This document shows positions 1 through 4,771 of a DNA stretch of 8,684 nucleotides, piece by piece. Both the position numbers and the translations under genes were made by a program. Origin of the DNA: Chloroflexia bacterium (GTDB lineage Bacteria > Chloroflexota > Chloroflexia > Thermomicrobiales > UBA6265); the NCBI GenBank assembly GCA_013698495.1, contig JACCUV010000175.1, forward strand, positions 1-8,684. The letters are read 5' to 3'. Under the pieces are notes generated by a model, which was not told the DNA's origin, made no database searches, and saw nothing but the letters and a program-made list of their open reading frames with translations. Position 1 is the stretch's first letter. Every line of letters starts with the position of its first letter.

Positions 1-4
1 AATG

Positions 5-38
5 AAAACGGGGAGGTTCGTTGCGAACCTCCCCGTTT
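5..38 (-). terminator. Intrinsic terminator of the sdhAB / membrane-protein block
   Basis: A perfect 15-bp inverted repeat occupies 6-20 and 24-38 with a 3-base loop. Read on the minus strand, the GC-rich hairpin is followed by TTTTCATT. It lies 10 bases past the stop codon of the minus-strand membrane-protein gene, where a Rho-independent terminator is expected. On the plus strand the hairpin is followed by TTTGGCC, a poor U-tract, so it probably works mainly in the minus direction. Confidence 0.88.
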
Positions 39-48
39 GGCCGTCCGC

Positions 49-501
49 TCAGCGCAATGTCGTCTTGCGGCCGACCGGTCGTCGCGATGGCTGGGTCTGC
101 GGGGAGCCGCGTCGCGAGTGGGACCCGACACCCGAAGCCGGGGCGGTTTTCTTCGCGCCGTTCCAGCGCACGCCGATCCAGGCCAGCATCGAGAGCAACC
201 CGAGGATGCTGAGCCACATCCAGATCGGTTCGCCGAACGAAATCGGATTGATCTGCAGCAACCGGATCAGGAAAAAAAACAACCCGATCCCGAACACCCA
301 CATCGCCGTTCCGGTCGCCTTCATCACCGCCTTGCGTCGGAAGACCTTGCCAAGAGGTTTGACCCACGGCCGGTAATACACGTACGCCGCGAGCACAAAC
401 CCGCCAAGGAACACGATCAAATAGACGATTGTGAACACATCGAAGACGTCACTCGATGCGGGCGGGGTGGTCAGGTAGTCCCAATCGAATGGATTTGGCA
501 T
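49..501 (-). CDS. Small three-helix membrane protein of unknown function, downstream of sdhB
   Basis: This encodes a 150-residue protein that I do not recognise. It has a short acidic N-terminus, then three strongly hydrophobic stretches at about residues 21-42, 63-84 and 92-113, which look like transmembrane helices. The loop between helices 1 and 2 is basic (RPWVKPLGKVFRRK), and the C-terminal tail of about 35 residues is basic and rich in Ser, Pro and Arg, so it is probably disordered. The ATG start is supported by GGAG at 508-511 with a 6-base spacer. It follows sdhB in the same direction after 195 bases and ends just before a terminator. Its size and helix number resemble an SdhC or SdhD anchor, but no histidine lies in or near a helix to ligate heme b (the only His is in the tail), and no anchor signature is visible. 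I therefore do not call it sdhD. The gene being real is fairly sure; its function is unknown. Confidence 0.8.
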   Translation of the reverse strand: MPNPFDWDYLTTPPASSDVFDVFTIVYLIVFLGGFVLAAYVYYRPWVKPLGKVFRRKAVMKATGTAMWVFGIGLFFFLIRLLQINPISFGEPIWMWLSILGLLSMLAWIGVRWNGAKKTAPASGVGSHSRRGSPQTQPSRRPVGRKTTLR

Positions 502-696
502 TGCTTACTCCATGTTTCTCGAAAACAAGACTCGAACCGTTCCGGACCCTTGGTGCGACCGGCAATCGGTGATCCCACTCACACAGAGACGGTCGGACGG
601 ACCTGCATTATGACCGGCCAGATCCGTGACGTGACCGGCCGCCCCTACGACCGACGAAACGAATGGGCGCCCCACTCCGCCTTTTGCCGGTCGCTC
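502..696 (-). other. Spacer between sdhB and the membrane-protein gene, with repeated GACCGGC
   Basis: No gene or RNA gene is recognisable in these 195 bases. The heptamer GACCGGC occurs at 557-563, 612-618 and 633-639, and inverted at 686-692. Two of the copies extend to a 9-base direct repeat, TGACCGGCC, at 611-619 and 632-640, with start-to-start spacing of 21 bp. A CATAAT box on the minus strand (607-612) touches one repeat, but its -35 position is poor. There is no clear terminator after sdhB, so readthrough from sdhB is possible. Confidence 0.45.
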
Positions 697-1395
697 TTAG
701 ACCTGCTCGTAGAGCAAGGCGCGTTTGACCTGCTCGATTGCTTCCGTGACCTTGATATCGCGGGGACAGGCGTCGGTGCAATTGAAGATCGTGCGACAGC
801 GCCAAACACCCGATCCGCCATTGAGGATTTTGAGCCTCTCGGCGCCGCCCTGGTCCCGGCTGTCGAAAATGAAGCGGTGGGCATTGACGATCGCCGCCGG
901 TCCCACGAAATCGTCCGACGTCCAGGTCACGGGGCACGCGGTGGTGCAGGCTGCGCAGAGGATGCACTTGGTCGTGTCGTCGAACCGCGCGCGCTCCTCG
1001 GGCGACTGTCGCCGTTCCCCGGCCCCAGGTGGCTGGTCCGCGATCAGGTACGGTTTCACCGACTTGTAGGCGTCGAAGAACTTCTCCATGTCGACGAGCA
1101 GGTCTTTCTCGATCTTGAACCCGATCAGCGGCTCGATCGTGATCTTGTTGCCCAGGTCCTTCATCAATATCTTGCAGGCCAGGCGATTACGGCCGTTGAT
1201 CCGCATCGCGTCGGACCCGCAGATGCCGTGGGCGCACGATCTCCGGTAGGTCAACGTTCCATCCTGATACCACTTCACCTCGTTGAGGGCATCGAGCAGC
1301 CGATCGGTGGGCTCGACCTCGACCTGGTACTCCTCGAAGTGCGCCTTCTGGTCCAACTCCGGGTTGAACCGCTTGATCCGAAGCGTGACCTCCAC
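697..1395 (-). CDS. sdhB: Succinate dehydrogenase iron-sulfur subunit
   Basis: This is the electron-transfer subunit of complex II. It carries electrons from FAD in SdhA through three Fe-S clusters toward the membrane quinone. From the GTG start chosen here it has 232 residues, a normal length. The N-terminal plant-type ferredoxin domain has [2Fe-2S] ligands C54, C59, D62 and C74; Asp as the third ligand also occurs in E. coli SdhB. The C-terminal domain has CxxCxxCxxxCP at 144-155 and further cysteines at 200, 206 and 210. By family pattern C144/C147/C150/C210 hold [4Fe-4S] and C154/C200/C206 hold [3Fe-4S]. The stretch GPAAIVNAHRFIFDSRD resembles actinobacterial SdhB. An in-frame TTG at 1428 would add 11 basic residues, but it has no good ribosome binding site, whereas GTG 1395 has GGAAAGG 7 bases upstream. 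The gene begins shortly after the sdhA stop, so the two are surely cotranscribed. Confidence 0.95.
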   Translation of the reverse strand: MEVTLRIKRFNPELDQKAHFEEYQVEVEPTDRLLDALNEVKWYQDGTLTYRRSCAHGICGSDAMRINGRNRLACKILMKDLGNKITIEPLIGFKIEKDLLVDMEKFFDAYKSVKPYLIADQPPGAGERRQSPEERARFDDTTKCILCAACTTACPVTWTSDDFVGPAAIVNAHRFIFDSRDQGGAERLKILNGGSGVWRCRTIFNCTDACPRDIKVTEAIEQVKRALLYEQV

Positions 1396-1402
1396 TGGCC
1401 TG

Positions 1403-1409
1403 CCTTTCC
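1403..1409 (-). promoter_or_regulatory. Ribosome binding site deciding the sdhB start
   Basis: GGAAAGG on the minus strand lies 7 bases before the GTG at 1395. The alternative TTG at 1428 is preceded only by CTAGGCCGA, which contains the sdhA stop and no good Shine-Dalgarno match. This favours the GTG start. Confidence 0.6.
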
Positions 1410-1433
1410 GTGAGCGATTGCCGCGCAATCGGC

Positions 1434-3164
1434 CTAGTAGCTACGTTCCTTTGGTTCGAACATCGTGATCTTGACCGGCTTCTTTTGCACCTGTAACCCG
1501 GAACTTGTCCGCGAAATCATACTGTGCGCCAACCAGTTCGCATCGTCGCGAGTCTGGAAATCCTCCCGATAGTGGGCTCCCCGGCTTTCCTCGCGCGCAA
1601 GCGATCCGTGGACAATCGTTTCGGCGCAATCGAGCATGCAACCGAGTTCGAGCGCTTCCAGCAACTCGGTGTTGTATTGCTTTCCCTTGTCCTGCAGCGA
1701 AACGTGTTTGTAGGCATCCTGAAGGTCGGCGATTTCCTTCTCGGCCTCGAGCAGCCCGGACTCATTCCGTACGACTGACACCTTGTCCATCATCGTTTCC
1801 TGCATTGCCTTGCGGATGTCCGCGGCGCGTTCGCCACCGCTGCGGCCAAGCAGCGCCGAGATTTCGTCCTCTGCGATCGCGGTCGGATTGTCAGGGAGCG
1901 TCGCCAGTTCTCGTGTACCGATCTCTTGCAACATGTGGCGTCCGGCCCGCCGACCGAACACCACCAGATCGACGAGCGAGTTGGTGCCGAGGCGGTTGGC
2001 GCCGTGAACCGAGACACAGGCCGCTTCCCCGGCCGAATAGAAACCCGGAACCACCGTGCCAGATGGGTCGATCAACACCTGGCCATCATTGTTGGTCGGC
2101 AATCCGCCCATCGCATAGTGAGCCGTGGGTTGAATCGGAATGCCCTCCTCTTTCGGTTCCACGCCGAGGTAGACGCGGGCGAAATCGGTGACATCGGGGA
2201 GTTTCTCGTCGATCACCTCGGGCGGAAGGTGGGAAACGTCGAGCAGGACATAATCCTTGCCGTCGATCCCGCGCCCCTCCTTAACTTCCTGATAGATGAA
2301 TCGCGACATCATGTCGCGTGGGGCGAGGTCCTTCATCGTCGGGGCGTAACGGGCCGCAAACGCCTCGCCTTCGCTGTTTCTGACGATGCCGCCTTCGCCT
2401 CGGGCCGCCTCGGACACCAGAATGCCGAGTTTGTAGAGCCCGGTGGGATGGAACTGGTAGAACTCCATGTCCATCAGCGGAATGCCGCGACGGTAGGCGA
2501 GCGCGACACCGTCGCCGGTGCCAGCGAGGGCGTTTGAGGTGATCTTGTAGACGCGCCCAAATCCGCCAGAGGCGATCAGCACTGTCTTGGCATGAATCGT
2601 GTGGAGTTCGCCGGTCCTGATTTCGTAGGCGATGACCCCACAGCACTCGCCATCGTCGGTGAACATGATGTCGACGAGGTGGAACTCGTCGAAAAAGTTG
2701 ACGTTGTGCTTGATTCCCTGTTGATAGAGCGTTTGAATGATCATGTGTCCGGTGCGGTCGGCGGCGTAGCAGGCCCGACGCACAGGCCCTTCTCCGAAGT
2801 TTCGGCTGTGGCCGCCAAACCGGCGCTGGTCGATTCGGCCATCGGGCGTACGATTGAATGGCAAACCCATGTGCTCGAGTTCGAGCACGGCGTCGATCGC
2901 CTCGCGGGCGAGGACTTCGGCCGAATCCTGATCGACGAGGTAATCTCCCCCTTTCACGGTGTCGAACATGTGCCACTGCCAGTGGTCTTCTTCGGTGTTG
3001 CCGAGCGCGGCGCTGATGCCGCCCTGGGCGGCTCCGGTGTGCGATCTCGGCGGATAGAGCTTGCTCACCACGGCGATGTTGGCCTGGCCGGCCATCTGGA
3101 TCGCGGCCATCAATCCCGCGCCGCCGGCGCCTACAATCACTGCATCGTACCTGTGGTACGCCAT
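1434..3164 (-). CDS. sdhA: Succinate dehydrogenase flavoprotein subunit
   Basis: This subunit oxidises succinate to fumarate and passes electrons to covalently bound FAD in complex II (TCA cycle and respiratory chain). It has 576 residues, typical for the family. The N-terminal Rossmann motif GAGGAG (12-17) binds FAD. SHTGAAQGG contains H42, the position of the histidyl-FAD link. Active-site residues expected from E. coli SdhA are all present: H239 in FHPTG, R283 in APRDMMSR, H349 in PTAHYAMGG and R391 in GANRLGTNS. The start ATG is firm, with AAGGAGA (3171-3177) 6 bases upstream. sdhB follows at once on the same strand. L-aspartate oxidase and fumarate reductase share the fold, but the sdhB neighbour argues against the former; strict assignment as dehydrogenase rather than fumarate reductase rests on resemblance. 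No sdhC or sdhD gene lies upstream, which is unusual. Confidence 0.96.
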   Translation of the reverse strand: MAYHRYDAVIVGAGGAGLMAAIQMAGQANIAVVSKLYPPRSHTGAAQGGISAALGNTEEDHWQWHMFDTVKGGDYLVDQDSAEVLAREAIDAVLELEHMGLPFNRTPDGRIDQRRFGGHSRNFGEGPVRRACYAADRTGHMIIQTLYQQGIKHNVNFFDEFHLVDIMFTDDGECCGVIAYEIRTGELHTIHAKTVLIASGGFGRVYKITSNALAGTGDGVALAYRRGIPLMDMEFYQFHPTGLYKLGILVSEAARGEGGIVRNSEGEAFAARYAPTMKDLAPRDMMSRFIYQEVKEGRGIDGKDYVLLDVSHLPPEVIDEKLPDVTDFARVYLGVEPKEEGIPIQPTAHYAMGGLPTNNDGQVLIDPSGTVVPGFYSAGEAACVSVHGANRLGTNSLVDLVVFGRRAGRHMLQEIGTRELATLPDNPTAIAEDEISALLGRSGGERAADIRKAMQETMMDKVSVVRNESGLLEAEKEIADLQDAYKHVSLQDKGKQYNTELLEALELGCMLDCAETIVHGSLAREESRGAHYREDFQTRDDANWLAHSMISRTSSGLQVQKKPVKITMFEPKERSY

Positions 3165-3282
3165 CTACTGTCTCCTTCGAAACATGTCCCCGAACGTGGC
3201 ATGAAACCAGTCCGGCAGTCGCCTCAGGCGGCAGTAGCCGACCGTGGCGACGGCAGATCGGAAACAATCGCTAGCATCGGTC

Positions 3283-3291
3283 ATTATCCCA
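3283..3291 (-). promoter_or_regulatory. Candidate extended -10 box for sdhAB
   Basis: The minus strand reads TGGGATAAT, which matches the extended -10 consensus TGnTATAAT at all but one position. The best -35-like hexamer upstream (TTCACA at 3310-3315) is 21 bases away, which is too far, so the extended TG would have to compensate. It would give a leader of roughly 110 bases before the sdhA ATG. This is a pattern match only. Confidence 0.4.
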
Positions 3292-3345
3292 TGTTGCCGA
3301 CGCGAGCGGTGTGAATCGATGCGCGGCCGCGATCTGAGCAAGACC

Positions 3346-3373
3346 CTGCGATGCGGAAACTGGCGCGTATACT
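3346..3373 (+). promoter_or_regulatory. Candidate promoter of the M20 peptidase gene
   Basis: TATACT at 3368-3373 matches the -10 consensus at five of six positions. With a 16-base spacer, the -35 position reads CTGCGA (3346-3351), a weak three of six match. A start near 3380 would leave a leader of about 45 bases before the GTG at 3424. This is a pattern match only. Confidence 0.4.
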
Positions 3374-3412
3374 TCCGGCAGCGCATCGCGAATGCGGTAT
3401 TCCCACACAATG

Positions 3413-3417
3413 AGGAG
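3413..3417 (+). promoter_or_regulatory. Ribosome binding site fixing the GTG start of the M20 gene
   Basis: AGGAG, within TGAGGAG, sits 6 bases before the GTG at 3424. No comparable site precedes upstream in-frame starts, so the reading frame upstream of 3424 is probably not translated. Confidence 0.75.
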
Positions 3418-3423
3418 CTCCGC

Positions 3424-4599
3424 GTGTCATCCATTTCCTCCGAACTCGTCGCCAGGGCCACGGCCGTTGCCGCCGGCTTCGTCGAACCCATTGCCGATTT
3501 GGCCGCAGCAGTGGCATCGATCCCTGCGCCGACGAACGACGAGTCGGAACGAGCGGCATTTGTCGCCGAAACTCTCCATCGCCTCGGGTACGAGGGCGTA
3601 ACGATCGATCGGTTGTCGAATGTTGTCGGCTGCATACAGGGCAAGCAGGGTTCGCCGGCGCTGCTCCTGGCGAGTCATACCGATACGGTTTTCCCCCGCG
3701 AAACCCCAATCGACATTACCCGCAAGGGCGACATCCTTTCGGGACCGGGCATCGGCGACAACAGCCTGAGCGTCGCTGCTCTGGCCTTGGTCGGCGAGGC
3801 GCTCGGACAACTCGATTACGAACCAGACGTCGATATCTTCGTCACCGGGAATGTCGGCGAAGAGGGGCTCGGCGACCTCAGAGGGATGCGCGCCGTGATG
3901 GACGCCTTGCCCCAGGTTGGAGCCGCAATTGCCGTGGAAGGTCACAGTCTCGGGCGGATCACGAACCGGGCCGTCGGCAGCCGTCGCTTGCGGGTCACCG
4001 TGACTGGTCCTGGAGGACATAGCTGGGGCGATGCCGGTCGCCCCAGCGCGATTCACGAATTGGCGAAGCTGGTCGCCAATCTGGACAAGATCGACGTGAC
4101 GAGCGATCCGAAGACGAGTCTCAACGTGGGCATCTTCACCGGCGGCATCAGCGTCAACACGATTGCGCCTGACGCCGCGGCGGTGATTGACATGCGCTCG
4201 GTCGACTCCGATTCACTGGAAGAGCTGGTGAAGGAGGTTGAGCGGCGCATTGGCCAAATCTCGGCGCCAGGTGTAAGCGTCGTTGTCGAGGTCGTGGGCG
4301 ATCGGCCCGCAGGCGCCTTGCCCAGCGACAGTGGTTTGGCGCCAATTGCCACCGAGGTGTTGAAGGCGCTCGGCATGGAGGCAGTGTGCGACGCGTCGAG
4401 CACCGACGCCAACATCCCGATCAGCCGCGGTATCCCTTCGATGTGCATTGGCTTGACGACGGGCGGCAACGTCCATCGCGTCAATGAGTACATTCGGGTC
4501 AGGCCGATCGCCATCGGGTTCGCCCAACTGCTGCTGAACACGATCCTCATTTCCCAGGCCCTGGCCAACGGCGACTTGCCTCGCCACACACCAGCCTGA
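3424..4599 (+). CDS. M20-family metallopeptidase / amidohydrolase (ArgE/DapE-like)
   Basis: This is a cytoplasmic dinuclear-metal hydrolase of the M20 family, which cleaves peptide or N-acyl amide bonds. It has 391 residues from the GTG start, a typical length. Family metal and catalytic positions are visible: H85 and D87 (SHTDTV), bridging D112 (GPGIGDN), the Glu pair E146/E147 (GEEG), E172 (VEG) and H351 near the end (GGNVHRVNE). H199 in GPGGHSWGD lies in the lid/dimerisation domain (about residues 185-295), where family members carry the His that reaches the partner active site. The active site therefore looks complete. No signal peptide is seen. The STDANIPISRGIP stretch resembles PepT-like and YgeY-like members more than strict ArgE or DapE, and there are no arginine- or lysine-pathway neighbours, so I give no gene symbol. 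Substrate is unknown; a dipeptidase, aminoacylase or carbamoylase role is possible. It is transcribed away from sdhA and probably has its own promoter. Confidence 0.9.
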   Translation: MSSISSELVARATAVAAGFVEPIADLAAAVASIPAPTNDESERAAFVAETLHRLGYEGVTIDRLSNVVGCIQGKQGSPALLLASHTDTVFPRETPIDITRKGDILSGPGIGDNSLSVAALALVGEALGQLDYEPDVDIFVTGNVGEEGLGDLRGMRAVMDALPQVGAAIAVEGHSLGRITNRAVGSRRLRVTVTGPGGHSWGDAGRPSAIHELAKLVANLDKIDVTSDPKTSLNVGIFTGGISVNTIAPDAAAVIDMRSVDSDSLEELVKEVERRIGQISAPGVSVVVEVVGDRPAGALPSDSGLAPIATEVLKALGMEAVCDASSTDANIPISRGIPSMCIGLTTGGNVHRVNEYIRVRPIAIGFAQLLLNTILISQALANGDLPRHTPA

Positions 4600-4771
4600 G
4601 GCATGGCCATATCGGAACGGCGCAACGTCTCGCAGGGGAGGGCCTGCGTGCCCCCCGCGCCCAAGGTTTGTCAGGTCGAAAGAACGCTTGCGATGGTACT
4701 GTAGTCATGTCAGAACACCTGTCTTGACATCACGGAATTCTGTTGGGCATCCAACCTGGAAAGCGCGTTTC
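4600..4771 (+). other. Gap between the M20 gene and the DinG fusion, with a GC hairpin
   Basis: No gene is seen in this 172-base gap. CGCAGG (4631-4636) pairs with CCTGCG (4643-4648) around a GGAGGG loop, but C-rich sequence follows instead of a U-tract, so it is at best a weak or Rho-assisted terminator for the M20 gene. TGGTACTGT at 4694-4702 resembles an extended -10 box and might serve the helicase gene; no good -35 box accompanies it. The latter part could instead be coding if translation starts at TTG 4688 or 4724. Confidence 0.35.
4631..4648 (+). repeat. Inverted repeat (6-bp stem, 6-base loop) after the M20 gene
   Basis: The stem CGCAGG/CCTGCG encloses GGAGGG, 31 bases after the M20 stop. 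It lacks a T-run, so it is recorded as a hairpin and not called a terminator. Confidence 0.4.

Larger units (their letters stand above)
3165..3423. promoter_or_regulatory. Divergent promoter region between sdhA and the M20 peptidase gene
   Basis: This 259-base intergenic region must drive both blocks, and I see no convincing gene in it. An open frame from 3244 continues into the peptidase but lacks family similarity before 3424. An 11-base dyad, CGCCTCAGGCG, lies at 3220-3230 in the probable sdhA leader and could be an operator half or simply chance. Candidate promoter boxes in each direction are listed separately. Confidence 0.6.

Noticed and set aside
521..556. tRNA-like T-arm (GGTTCGAGTC on the minus strand)
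   Set aside because: The flanking five-base stem does not pair, and no acceptor, D or anticodon arms can be formed around it.
37..1413. Long plus-strand open frame opposite sdhB and the membrane gene
   Set aside because: It is antisense to well-supported genes, low in complexity of composition, rich in Arg and Asp, and shows no family motif; GC-rich codon bias opens such frames.
1434..3164. L-aspartate oxidase (NadB) as identity of the flavoprotein
   Set aside because: NadB shares the fold, but the directly following sdhB and the family length favour succinate dehydrogenase.
2281..3267. Minus-strand open frame overlapping sdhA in another frame
   Set aside because: The product is Arg/His-rich with no recognisable domain, while the sdhA frame carries every active-site motif.
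3244..3423. N-terminal extension of the M20 protein
   Set aside because: The 60 extra residues are Arg/Cys-rich and unlike the family, while GTG 3424 has a strong ribosome binding site and gives the normal family length.
4724..4729. Perfect -35 hexamer TTGACA upstream of the helicase gene
   Set aside because: At 15-18 bases downstream there is only GC-rich sequence such as GCATCC, with no usable -10 box.
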